Origin: Sulfuricurvum sp.
GTDB taxonomy: Bacteria > Campylobacterota > Campylobacteria > Campylobacterales > Sulfurimonadaceae
Assembly (NCBI GenBank): GCA_030694265.1
Contig: JAUXYP010000001.1
Location: forward strand, 310,001-374,000
Direction of reading: 5' to 3'
Length of the DNA: 64,000 nt
Shown one piece after another: positions 35,457 through 42,771 of this stretch (position 1 is the stretch's first letter; every line of letters starts with the position of its first letter). Under the pieces are notes generated by a model, which was not told the origin of the DNA, made no database searches, and saw only the letters and a program-made list of their open reading frames with translations. The translations under genes and the position numbers were made by a program.

Positions 35457-36461
35457 TTATACATTTAACCCATGAGGGTTTTTGGATTGAAAATTCCAAC
35501 TGTCTTGACACATTTGCTTAAGGGTTCGAGAAGCTTGCCAACCTAATATTTTTTTGGCAAAGGTAGGATCTGCATAACACGATGCTATATCCCCCTCTCT
35601 ACGTGGAACAATACGATAAGCAATCTCTTTTCCACTTACTTCGCTAAAAGCTTTCACTATATCAAGTACACTGTAGCCCGTACCTGTCCCTAGATTAACT
35701 ACCGTACATTGCGGGACAACCAATGACTCTAATGCCTTTACATGTCCTTGCGCCAAATCAACCACATGAATATAATCACGAACTCCAGTACCGTCGGGAG
35801 TTGCGTAATCATCCCCAAAAACACTTAAATAATCGCGACGACCCACGGCAACTTGAGCCACAAATGGGATTAAATTATTGGGCATATCTTTAGGATCTTC
35901 ACCAATCAAACCACTTTCGTGTGCCCCTATGGGGTTAAAATAGCGTAAAATTGAAATACACCACGTCGAGTCGCTTTTATAAAGATCACGTAGTATCTCC
36001 TCAACCATCAGCTTTGTTCGTCCATAAGGATTAGTAGCAGTGAGAGGATGATCTTCGGTAAGGGGAAGCTTTTGTGGATCACCATAAACCGTTGCTGAAG
36101 AACTAAACACCAGCTTCTTGATGTTATTGGTACGCATAGCACGAAGTAGGCATAGTGTACCTTGGACGTTATTATCATAGTATTCCAAGGGTTTTTCAAC
36201 CGATTCACCAACGGCTTTGAGCCCCGCAAAATGAATAACTACATCGCATCCAACCATTGCTTTGTACAGCGCCTTTTCATCTCGAATATCACCTTCGACG
36301 AGCGTTACCGTCTTATGCGTAATACTTTCCACACGTCGAAGCGTCTCGTAATTACTATTACAAAAGTTATCGTATACAACCACGTCGTGATCAAGATTTA
36401 AAAACTCAATACACGTATGCGAACCTATGTACCCCGCTCCCCCAGTGATAAAAATTTTCAT
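35457..36461 (-). CDS. galE: UDP-sugar 4-epimerase leading the Pel operon (GalE, Cys-gate type)
   Basis: 334 residues from the ATG at 36461 (AGG 8 bases ahead); a TTG two codons earlier is less likely. Short-chain epimerase fold: NAD motif 'GGAGYIGSH', catalytic 'SSSATVYG' Ser and 'NPYGRTK' Tyr-x3-Lys. In the residue that controls pocket size (Tyr299 in E. coli, Cys307 in human GALE) this protein has Cys, in 'GDIASCYADP' (about residue 295). That predicts it can interconvert UDP-GlcNAc and UDP-GalNAc as well as UDP-Glc/Gal, fitting a precursor role for Pel like PelX of other pseudomonads. First gene of the pel transcript; promoter at 36518. Confidence 0.92.
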   Translation of the reverse strand: MKIFITGGAGYIGSHTCIEFLNLDHDVVVYDNFCNSNYETLRRVESITHKTVTLVEGDIRDEKALYKAMVGCDVVIHFAGLKAVGESVEKPLEYYDNNVQGTLCLLRAMRTNNIKKLVFSSSATVYGDPQKLPLTEDHPLTATNPYGRTKLMVEEILRDLYKSDSTWCISILRYFNPIGAHESGLIGEDPKDMPNNLIPFVAQVAVGRRDYLSVFGDDYATPDGTGVRDYIHVVDLAQGHVKALESLVVPQCTVVNLGTGTGYSVLDIVKAFSEVSGKEIAYRIVPRREGDIASCYADPTFAKKILGWQASRTLKQMCQDSWNFQSKNPHGLNV

Positions 36462-36517
36462 TAGCAACCTGAACTTATGGATTTCTCAACTTTCGTACAT
36501 AGATTGAGTAATTTATT

Positions 36518-36523
36518 ATTATA
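36518..36523 (-). promoter_or_regulatory. -10 element ahead of galE-pel
   Basis: TATAAT on the minus strand, 57 bases before the galE ATG and just after the stop of the 30-aa ORF. Predicted leader about 50 bases. No good -35. Confidence 0.5.
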
Positions 36524-36530
36524 TCTTTCT

Positions 36531-36623
36531 TCATCTCTTTTTTGACTTTAATACGAAAAATACAACTCCCAAGATAGCGAGCATCAAAACTACATTAACG
36601 GTGCTTTGAGTTAAATCTTCCAT
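36531..36623 (-). CDS. 30-aa single-pass membrane micro-protein upstream of galE-pel
   Basis: ATG at 36623, GGA 9 bases ahead, stop at 36531. Acidic/polar start ('MEDLTQSTVN'), one hydrophobic helix ('VVLMLAILGVVFFVL') and a basic end ('KSKKR'), the exact pattern of small bacterial inner-membrane proteins, which makes chance less likely. No family recognised. It has its own likely -10 (36654) and is followed by the galE -10, so it may lead the pel transcript or be separate. Could be a regulator or stabiliser of PelD/E/G; that is only a guess from place. Confidence 0.55.
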   Translation of the reverse strand: MEDLTQSTVNVVLMLAILGVVFFVLKSKKR

Positions 36624-36653
36624 CTATAATTATCCTTTTTTATTCATAGTGAA

Positions 36654-36659
36654 ACTATA
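36654..36659 (-). promoter_or_regulatory. -10 element for the 30-aa ORF
   Basis: TATAGT on the minus strand, 31 bases before the ATG. Together with the dyads at 36709 and 36739 this is the control region between the pel operon and the plus-strand trpD-rpoN operon. Confidence 0.4.
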
Positions 36660-36708
36660 CCCTAGTTTGTATTTTGAGTAAGTTATTGGGAGAGTGTTCC
36701 TTGGTATT

Positions 36709-36718
36709 CACAATTGTG
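36709..36718. promoter_or_regulatory. Perfect 10-base palindrome CACAATTGTG in the pel/S4 intergenic region
   Basis: Lies 50 bases upstream of the minus-strand -10 at 36654, a good place for an activator or repressor dimer. No family can be assigned from one site. Confidence 0.35.
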
Positions 36719-36738
36719 GAACATTTTTTGCGCCCTTA

Positions 36739-36765
36739 TGTAGGTTTTAGCTTTTATAACCTACA
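36739..36765. promoter_or_regulatory. Inverted repeat TGTAGGTT...AACCTACA before the S4-trpD operon
   Basis: Perfect 8-base arms (36739-36746 and 36758-36765) with an 11-base AT-rich loop, 33 bases before the TTG start at 36799. It overlaps where the plus-strand promoter should be, so an operator or a leader hairpin are both possible. Confidence 0.45.
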
Positions 36766-36798
36766 ATTGAGACTTCAAATTAACACTATGGACTTTTT

Positions 36799-37047
36799 TT
36801 GCGTATCGATAAATTTCTCAATGCCGTCAATTTAACCAAGCGCAGAGCCATTGCTCAGGATATGATCACAGAGGGTGTCGTTCAAATAAATGGTAAAGTC
36901 GTTAAAGCTTCTAAAAACGTAGCCATTGGTGATGTGATTACTCTCGTCTATCTTGAAATGACGCTGCGTTATGAAGTGTTGGCTCTTCCTACGATCAAAT
37001 CAACTCCTAAAAGTCAGCAGAGTCTTTATGTAAAGGAACTCTCATGA
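36799..37047 (+). CDS. Small S4-domain RNA-binding protein (Hsp15/RqcP-like)
   Basis: 82 residues, almost all one S4 domain: 'MRIDKFLNAVNLTKRR' and 'DMITEGVVQINGKVVKASK' are the two conserved blocks. Relatives bind rRNA or stalled 50S-tRNA complexes. Start is TTG at 36799, because the family begins with M-R-x-D-K-F; an ATG at 36788 is out of frame. Overlaps trpD by 4 bases. Confidence 0.85.
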   Translation: MRIDKFLNAVNLTKRRAIAQDMITEGVVQINGKVVKASKNVAIGDVITLVYLEMTLRYEVLALPTIKSTPKSQQSLYVKELS

Positions 37048-38024
37048 ATCCGACGCGAGCTGATTTTGAGGCACTGTTTGAACACCGTTTGAGTGATGAG
37101 CAAATGAGAGAATTTCTCCTCTCTTTGCCTCTGAATGCCCAAACTTCTTCATCAATGATTGCAACAGCGGCTGAGGTGATGAAACAACATGCTATTGGAC
37201 TTAACGTTCCTTCTGCATTACAAGATCAACTGATCGATGTGGTAGGTACAGGCGGCGATAAAAGCGGTAGCTTTAACGTCTCCTCCACTGTATCTCTATT
37301 ACTCGCAGGATGCGGTGCTTATGTGGCCAAACATGGCAATCGCTCTATCACTTCTAAATCAGGAAGTGCCGATGTTTTGGAGTACATGGGGATGAAGCTT
37401 GATTTGAGTCTGGAACAAACGGCACTTTTGCTCGAGGAGACAGGATTCGCATTCTTATTTGCTCAGTATCATCACCCGGCAATGAAGTTTATTATGCCGA
37501 TACGTCGAAGTATTCCTGAAAAAACGGTCTTTAATATATTGGGTCCTTTGACCAATCCCGTAGGGCTTTCTAAAATCCTACTGGGCGTTTTTGATGAGGT
37601 ATTTGTCCCTAAAATGGCCGAAGCCGCACAATTAGGCGGGATGAAATCGGCTATAGTGGTAAGTTCACGTGAAAAAATGGATGAGATTAGTATTAGCGAT
37701 ATTACGTATGCGGCACGGCTAGAGAATGATAAAATTAATTATTTTGAGATTGATCCGGAAGTTTATGGGATTAAAAAAGCCCCTTTCGCAGCTATTTTAG
37801 GTGGAGATGCCCAGATGAATGCTGCGATTTTACGCAATATCCTGAGCAATCGCTCTACTGATGCTCAACGCGATATGGTTCTTATCAATGCGGCGTATGC
37901 CCTCATTGCCGATGGGATGGCGCGTGATGTGCAAGAAGGGCTTGAAATAGCTCGTGATGGACTTCTAAGTGGAAAAGCACATGATAAATTGACACAAATT
38001 ATTGCGGTATCCTCCAAGTTATGA
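37044..38024 (+). CDS. trpD: Anthranilate phosphoribosyltransferase
   Basis: Transfers phosphoribose from PRPP to anthranilate in tryptophan synthesis. 326 residues. PRPP loop 'VGTGGDKSGSFNVSS', 'KHGNRSITSKSGSADVLE' and 'FNILGPLTNP' are diagnostic. Second step of the pathway, yet here it is with tsaE, lptB and rpoN; trpB is 26 kb away at the window end, so tryptophan genes are scattered. Overlaps both neighbours by 4 bases. Confidence 0.95.
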   Translation: MNPTRADFEALFEHRLSDEQMREFLLSLPLNAQTSSSMIATAAEVMKQHAIGLNVPSALQDQLIDVVGTGGDKSGSFNVSSTVSLLLAGCGAYVAKHGNRSITSKSGSADVLEYMGMKLDLSLEQTALLLEETGFAFLFAQYHHPAMKFIMPIRRSIPEKTVFNILGPLTNPVGLSKILLGVFDEVFVPKMAEAAQLGGMKSAIVVSSREKMDEISISDITYAARLENDKINYFEIDPEVYGIKKAPFAAILGGDAQMNAAILRNILSNRSTDAQRDMVLINAAYALIADGMARDVQEGLEIARDGLLSGKAHDKLTQIIAVSSKL

Positions 38025-38428
38025 TGCAGCTCTCTCTTAATCAGTTATCGCAACTGTGTGAACAGATTATTGCAAAACTGCCCAATGGCGGGGTAGTTAT
38101 TTTACAAGGGGATCTCGCCAGCGGTAAGACGACGTTTACGCAAGCGTTTTCGCATTATTTGGGAATAGAGGAATCGGTGACGTCGCCCACTTTTTCGCTT
38201 CAACAACGTTATGGATACAAATTATTTCATTATGATTTGTACAATTACGGTTTTGAGAAATTTTTATCCATGGGGATGGTAGAGGAGCTTGAGCATGAGG
38301 GATACCATTTGGTTGAATGGGGCGATGAAACGTTGATTGAATTGCTAAAAAAAGCAGGGTTTGACTATACAGTGGTGAAAATTACCAAATGCGATAATGA
38401 AACACGATACTATGAGGTGCGTCAGTGA
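38021..38428 (+). CDS. tsaE: TsaE: ATPase for tRNA threonylcarbamoyladenosine (t6A) synthesis
   Basis: 135 residues. Walker A 'GDLASGKTTFTQAF', then 'SPTFSLQQRYG' and 'HYDLYNYGFEKF', the conserved TsaE blocks, and 'LVEWGDE' at the end. Partner of TsaB/TsaD in forming t6A37 of ANN-decoding tRNAs. The window also has mtaB (46914), which methylthiolates t6A37, so two consecutive steps on the same base are present. Coupled by ATGA to trpD and by GTGA to lptB. Confidence 0.93.
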   Translation: MMQLSLNQLSQLCEQIIAKLPNGGVVILQGDLASGKTTFTQAFSHYLGIEESVTSPTFSLQQRYGYKLFHYDLYNYGFEKFLSMGMVEELEHEGYHLVEWGDETLIELLKKAGFDYTVVKITKCDNETRYYEVRQ

Positions 38429-39159
38429 CTGAAAAAATACATGAATTAAAAGTACATAATCTCGTTAAGACGATCAAAAAACATGAGATTGTTCGCGGTA
38501 TCAGTTTGGAACTGCGTACAGGTGAAGTTGTAGGACTGCTAGGGCCTAACGGGGCAGGTAAAACGACTACATTTTACATGATATGCGGTTTGGTGGAAGC
38601 CACGGCGGGTGAAGTCTATATAGATGGAGAAAATGTTTCCAATCTGCCGTTGCACAAGCGCTCTCAAATGGGGATTGGTTATCTGCCTCAAGAAGCCTCG
38701 ATATTTAAAGATTTGACCGTGGAAGAAAATCTTATTATCGCAGCAGAAGCGGGGAAACTTTCCAAAGAACTAGCTGAACAGCGCATTGAAGAGTTACTGG
38801 AAATGTTTAATATTGAGCCGATCCGTAATCGCCGCGGGATTAATCTCAGCGGCGGTGAGCGACGCCGTGCGGAGATTGCACGTGCATTGGTCAATAAACC
38901 TCGATTTTTACTACTGGACGAACCGTTTGCAGGGGTAGATCCCATTGCAGTCACCGACATCCAAAACGTTATCGCACAGTTGGTTGAGTACGGTATCGGG
39001 GTTTTAATAACCGATCATAATGTTCGTGAAACCTTAGCCGTATGTGATCGTGCCTATGTTATCAAAAGCGGTGAATTGCTTGCCGCAGGTACGAGCGATG
39101 AAATAGCACACAACAGCGATGTGCGCGAACACTATCTTGGCGAATCGTTTAAACTGTAA
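38425..39159 (+). CDS. lptB: LptB: ATPase of the lipopolysaccharide export machine
   Basis: 244 residues. 'GLLGPNGAGKTTTFYM' Walker A, 'YLPQEASIF' Q-loop, 'LSGGERRRAEIARAL' signature, 'FLLLDEPFAGVDPIAV' Walker B and 'LITDHNV' switch: the sequence signature is LptB rather than another ABC ATPase. Works with LptFG to pull LPS from the inner membrane. GTG start overlapping tsaE; rpoN follows after 3 bases, a very common neighbour pair in proteobacteria. Confidence 0.96.
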   Translation: MTEKIHELKVHNLVKTIKKHEIVRGISLELRTGEVVGLLGPNGAGKTTTFYMICGLVEATAGEVYIDGENVSNLPLHKRSQMGIGYLPQEASIFKDLTVEENLIIAAEAGKLSKELAEQRIEELLEMFNIEPIRNRRGINLSGGERRRAEIARALVNKPRFLLLDEPFAGVDPIAVTDIQNVIAQLVEYGIGVLITDHNVRETLAVCDRAYVIKSGELLAAGTSDEIAHNSDVREHYLGESFKL

Positions 39160-39162
39160 GTC

Positions 39163-40434
39163 ATGGCAGCATTAAGGGTTCGAACCAACGTTGAGCTTAA
39201 AAACAAGCTTTCAAACACACTGCGCAATTGGCTCCCGATTCTCCATTCGAGTCTGAGCGATTTGGGGGATGCGATGTCTCCATTTGTGGAGTCCAATCCA
39301 CTCATTGAAATTCGTTCAGGATACGAAGAGTCGTTTGAGTCCAAAATACCGAGAAAAATCCAATACGGCTATGTCCAAAACTCCCACTCCGAAGCGATAG
39401 AAGCCCTTACAATTGCGTATCGCAGCCTTTATGATGTTTTGGAGGAGCAGATGGAGGCGCCTTTGTTCCCCACACCTTTGTCACAGGCTGTTGCACGTCA
39501 TGTGATCGAGAACCTTGATGAAGGTGGATATTATGAGGGAGATAGCGAAGCATTTTGTGCCAAAGAGAAGATTTCCCCTGTGCAGTTTGAGCAGATACGG
39601 GGACGTTTTCGTCATGTGGACCCTGTAGGTATAGGTGCGCGTGATCTTAAAGAATCTTTTTTATTTCAGTTGGATCATGCCACGATTAGTGATGAAGCGT
39701 ATCCTCTTGCTATCGAGATGATCGAGCATTTGGATGGATTGAACCGTTTTCACAAAGAGTCTCAATTTGCTACGGTTATGCACGTTATTGGGAGTTTTAA
39801 AAATCCTCCCGGTATTGATTACATGGAAGAATCAGCGCAAGTAATCCCTGATTTAATGATTTACAATGATCCGGAAACAGGGATTGAAGTGAGCCTCAAT
39901 GACCGCTATTATCCAACGATTTCTATTGATTCAGCGTACGGGGTGGATCATGCTTTTGTCCGCGATAAGATCAAAGAAGCTAAAAGTCTTATTGATGCGT
40001 TAGAGATGCGTAAAGCGACACTGTACAAAGTAGGGCTTATGATTGTGGAGTATCAGTATGATTTCTTTACGGGCGGTGCTATCAAGCCTTTAACGCTCAA
40101 AACACTTGCAGACGAATTTGGCCACAATCCTTCTACGATTTCACGCGCTATTGCGAACAAATACATTGCGTGTGATCGGGGAACACTTCCTATGAAAGAC
40201 TTTTTTACGACGGCAATTGATGAGGATGTTTCCAATGCCGCCATCAAAGAGTACGTCAGTGAATTGGTAAAGGGTGAATCGCACAAAAAACCGTTGAGTG
40301 ATATGAAATTATTGGAAATGGTTCAAGACAAATTCAAAATTACGATGGTACGCCGTACGATTGCTAAATACCGTGCACAGCTCAATATTGCAGGTTCGTC
40401 TGAGCGTAAAAAACTCTATCAGTTAGGTCGATGA
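39163..40434 (+). CDS. rpoN: RNA polymerase sigma-54 factor
   Basis: 423 residues. Region I is shorter and less Gln-rich than in E. coli ('LSNTLRNWLPILHSSLSDL'); the core-binding domain fills about 90-230; the C-terminal helix-turn-helix ('PLTLKTLADEFGHNPSTISRA') and the RpoN box ('RRTIAKYR', about 402-409) are intact. Known role in Campylobacterota: transcription of flagellar hook/rod genes with FlgR. Coupled to lptB and to the TIGR02757 gene. Confidence 0.95.
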   Translation: MAALRVRTNVELKNKLSNTLRNWLPILHSSLSDLGDAMSPFVESNPLIEIRSGYEESFESKIPRKIQYGYVQNSHSEAIEALTIAYRSLYDVLEEQMEAPLFPTPLSQAVARHVIENLDEGGYYEGDSEAFCAKEKISPVQFEQIRGRFRHVDPVGIGARDLKESFLFQLDHATISDEAYPLAIEMIEHLDGLNRFHKESQFATVMHVIGSFKNPPGIDYMEESAQVIPDLMIYNDPETGIEVSLNDRYYPTISIDSAYGVDHAFVRDKIKEAKSLIDALEMRKATLYKVGLMIVEYQYDFFTGGAIKPLTLKTLADEFGHNPSTISRAIANKYIACDRGTLPMKDFFTTAIDEDVSNAAIKEYVSELVKGESHKKPLSDMKLLEMVQDKFKITMVRRTIAKYRAQLNIAGSSERKKLYQLGR

Positions 40435-41177
40435 TAGCACTCAAAGCACGTCTTGACGCTGAGGTCGCATTGCGCAATTGTGCGGGAGAACTCAGTGCCG
40501 AAAAACCTGATCCCCTCATGATTGCACGAACCCTCAAAGATGAATGCCATGCCCTGACATGTGCGTTATTCGCTTATGGCAATGTTCAGGCAATTGTTGC
40601 TTTTTTAGGATCATTGGATCCACAATGGATTGATGCAGATGAAGAACAGATTACGCGCTCAACGCTAGGGAAATATTACCGGTTTCAAACGTCGCAGGAT
40701 ATTGCTCAATGGCTCATAACACTGGGGCGATTAAAACGTCAAGGGGGCGTTGAAGAGACGTTTGAACGGGGATATCGCAAGGATGGTGTGTTAGGGGGAA
40801 TAAGCTGTGTGATTGAAACGCTGTACGATCTCAACCCCTATCGCTCTCAAGGTTATACGTTTCTCATTGGAAAACCGATCAAACGTATAGCCGGAACGTC
40901 GGCGATGAAGCGCTGGATGATGTATTTACGCTGGATGGTACGTAACGATTCACTGGATATGGGTTTATGGAATGTAATGAGTTCTCATGAGCTGATTATG
41001 CCACTGGATACGCATACGTTTTCATTGTCTAAAAAATTGGGTTTATTGCAGCGCAAACAGTGCGATCTTAAAGCGGCATTGGAACTCACGGAGACGTTAC
41101 GCTCTTTTGATCCCAATGATCCTATCAAATACGATTTTGCCCTTTATCGTTTAGGGCAAGAGGGAATTGTTATTTAG
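40431..41177 (+). CDS. TIGR02757/DUF2400 family protein
   Basis: 248 residues, helical and soluble. Family hallmarks 'CHALTCALFAYGNVQAI' near residue 37-52 and 'PLDTHTFSLSKKLGLLQRKQ' near 186-205 are clear. Function unknown; the fold is thought to resemble helix-hairpin-helix DNA glycosylases, a weak hint only. Start overlaps the rpoN stop; its end overlaps the end of the convergent GGDEF/EAL gene by 4 bases. Confidence 0.85.
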   Translation: MIALKARLDAEVALRNCAGELSAEKPDPLMIARTLKDECHALTCALFAYGNVQAIVAFLGSLDPQWIDADEEQITRSTLGKYYRFQTSQDIAQWLITLGRLKRQGGVEETFERGYRKDGVLGGISCVIETLYDLNPYRSQGYTFLIGKPIKRIAGTSAMKRWMMYLRWMVRNDSLDMGLWNVMSSHELIMPLDTHTFSLSKKLGLLQRKQCDLKAALELTETLRSFDPNDPIKYDFALYRLGQEGIVI

Positions 41178-42667
41178 AGTGTCTCAAAACAACAAGGAGC
41201 CGGTTTTCCAATATGGTATCCTTGCGCAAAATCTATCCCCATATTTTTTACCTGTTCTAATATTTCAGCCGTTTCAACATTTTCAGCAATGGATTTTGCT
41301 CCGATGGCATTAGCAAAAGAAGCGATTGATTTAATAATCTGGGCATGACGTTGGCTGTGCATAGTTTTATTAATCAAGGAACCATCAATTTTTAGATAAT
41401 CAACTTCCAAGTGAATGATCTTGTCAAAATTTGAGTAGCTGCTTCCAAAATTATCAATGGCGACTTTAGCCCCTAAACGCTTGGCATGCTGTATGAATAA
41501 AGAGGCAGGAATATAGTTTTCATATATATCTTCCTCAGAGAGTTCAAAAATGATTTGGTTGGCGGTATCGCTTCTGATAATAATCTCTTCGATAATTTGC
41601 ACCGTTGTAGCATTCATAATATCCAATGCACACAAATGAACTGAAAAGCTTTCATTACGTCCCTTGAAGGTATCACAGGCTTGACGAATGATTTCTTGGG
41701 TAATCTGCGGATAAAGACGACTCTTTTGAGCAACTTCTAAAAAGTCGTGTGGGGAGATAATGGCGGCATTGAGATCCATTAATCGGGCGAGAGTTTCATA
41801 CTTCTCAATTTTTCCGGTGACGGTAGAGATGATCGGCTGATAATAGCACATAATACGTCCGGTATGAAACGCTTCACGTATTTCTGCGGCGGCTTGAACA
41901 TTCTTATAGTATTGAGCTTCTGTGTCACTTCGAGGTTCATAAAACATGTATGATTTTGAAAATTGATTGGCTGAGTGAAGGGCTTCATCGGCATGTGCCA
42001 AAGTAAATTTTTCTCCGGCATCAACACCCATTCGTACGAGCAGCGATACGCTTTCATGACCGGCGGTGAACGAATGCCGGCTCAGCTCATCGATTGTGGT
42101 ATCGCAATACACGATGAGCTCTTGATGTGGATAATCCTGTTCAATGAGCAGTGCAAATTCATGATTTCCTAAACGGTAGGCATTGTAATGCAGTCGTGTG
42201 AGCCAAAGGGAAAATTGCTGTAGAAGGGAGTCTCCGATACTGTTTCCGAAAAAATGGGTCAGCTCTTTGAAATTATGAAGTTCAATGATGATGAGGGCAT
42301 GATAATGATAACGGTCCATATCAAAAAGAAGGCGGTGACGGTTAGGCAGGTGGGTAAGAGGATCTTTAAATCCTTCATCCAGCAGCTCTTTGGTTTTTTC
42401 TTCTACTTTTTCTTCTAAAAGATTCGTAGTTTCATACAACTTTTCACTCGTGGCATCCATTTCATCTGATAAAACATCAACGTGTCGCGCGAGAATATTG
42501 CGATAAAGAAGCATAAAAGGCAAAGCCCCTAGAAAAATAAGCAGTGTTTTTGCAGCGGTTTCAAATAGAACATTATCGGCTTGCTTATAGTCATGGACAG
42601 CGATTGCAATCACCGTTGCACAAAATATCAACAAGGCCGCAAAAAACTTCTTTGTATCGACTTTCAT
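41174..42667 (-). CDS. Membrane GGDEF/EAL protein, degenerate in both domains
   Basis: 497 residues. Two hydrophobic helices (about 8-25 and 38-56), a coiled linker (60-97), GGDEF domain (about 100-245) and EAL domain (about 258-497). The GGDEF signature is GNHEF (167-171). In the EAL domain the first Glu is kept (E291-T-L), as are Lys426 and Glu462, but the conserved Asn of 'NLS' is His344 and the second Asp of 'DDFG' is Asn406; both are metal ligands in active EAL enzymes. So it is probably a c-di-GMP-binding or protein-interaction module, not an enzyme. Divergent from the TrkA-like gene with about 100 bases between; -10 at 42696. Confidence 0.87.
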   Translation of the reverse strand: MKVDTKKFFAALLIFCATVIAIAVHDYKQADNVLFETAAKTLLIFLGALPFMLLYRNILARHVDVLSDEMDATSEKLYETTNLLEEKVEEKTKELLDEGFKDPLTHLPNRHRLLFDMDRYHYHALIIIELHNFKELTHFFGNSIGDSLLQQFSLWLTRLHYNAYRLGNHEFALLIEQDYPHQELIVYCDTTIDELSRHSFTAGHESVSLLVRMGVDAGEKFTLAHADEALHSANQFSKSYMFYEPRSDTEAQYYKNVQAAAEIREAFHTGRIMCYYQPIISTVTGKIEKYETLARLMDLNAAIISPHDFLEVAQKSRLYPQITQEIIRQACDTFKGRNESFSVHLCALDIMNATTVQIIEEIIIRSDTANQIIFELSEEDIYENYIPASLFIQHAKRLGAKVAIDNFGSSYSNFDKIIHLEVDYLKIDGSLINKTMHSQRHAQIIKSIASFANAIGAKSIAENVETAEILEQVKNMGIDFAQGYHIGKPAPCCFETL

Positions 42668-42695
42668 ATCTACCCTCCACGATTAACATGATGCT

Positions 42696-42701
42696 AGTAT
42701 A
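42696..42701 (-). promoter_or_regulatory. -10 element for the degenerate GGDEF/EAL gene
   Basis: TATACT on the minus strand, 28 bases before the ATG at 42667, with GGAGGG before the start codon. Confidence 0.45.
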
Positions 42702-42737
42702 CCATGATCATAAATGGAGTCGTGCATGATTGTATGG

Positions 42738-42743
42738 TACAAT
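42738..42743 (+). promoter_or_regulatory. -10 element for the TrkA-like gene
   Basis: TACAAT, 28 bases before the ATG at 42772, with AGGTGG in the leader. Motif-only. Confidence 0.4.
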
Positions 42744-42771
42744 CACGGCAACAATAGGTGGTTAGTTAAGA

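Noticed and set aside
36462-36798. Possible c-di-GMP riboswitch before galE-pel
   Set aside because: The galE leader is about 50 bases and shows no conserved GEMM core; c-di-GMP control through PelD explains the link.
36788-36830. ATG at 36788 as start of the S4 protein
   Set aside because: Out of frame with the conserved M-R-I-D-K-F start, which begins at the TTG at 36799.
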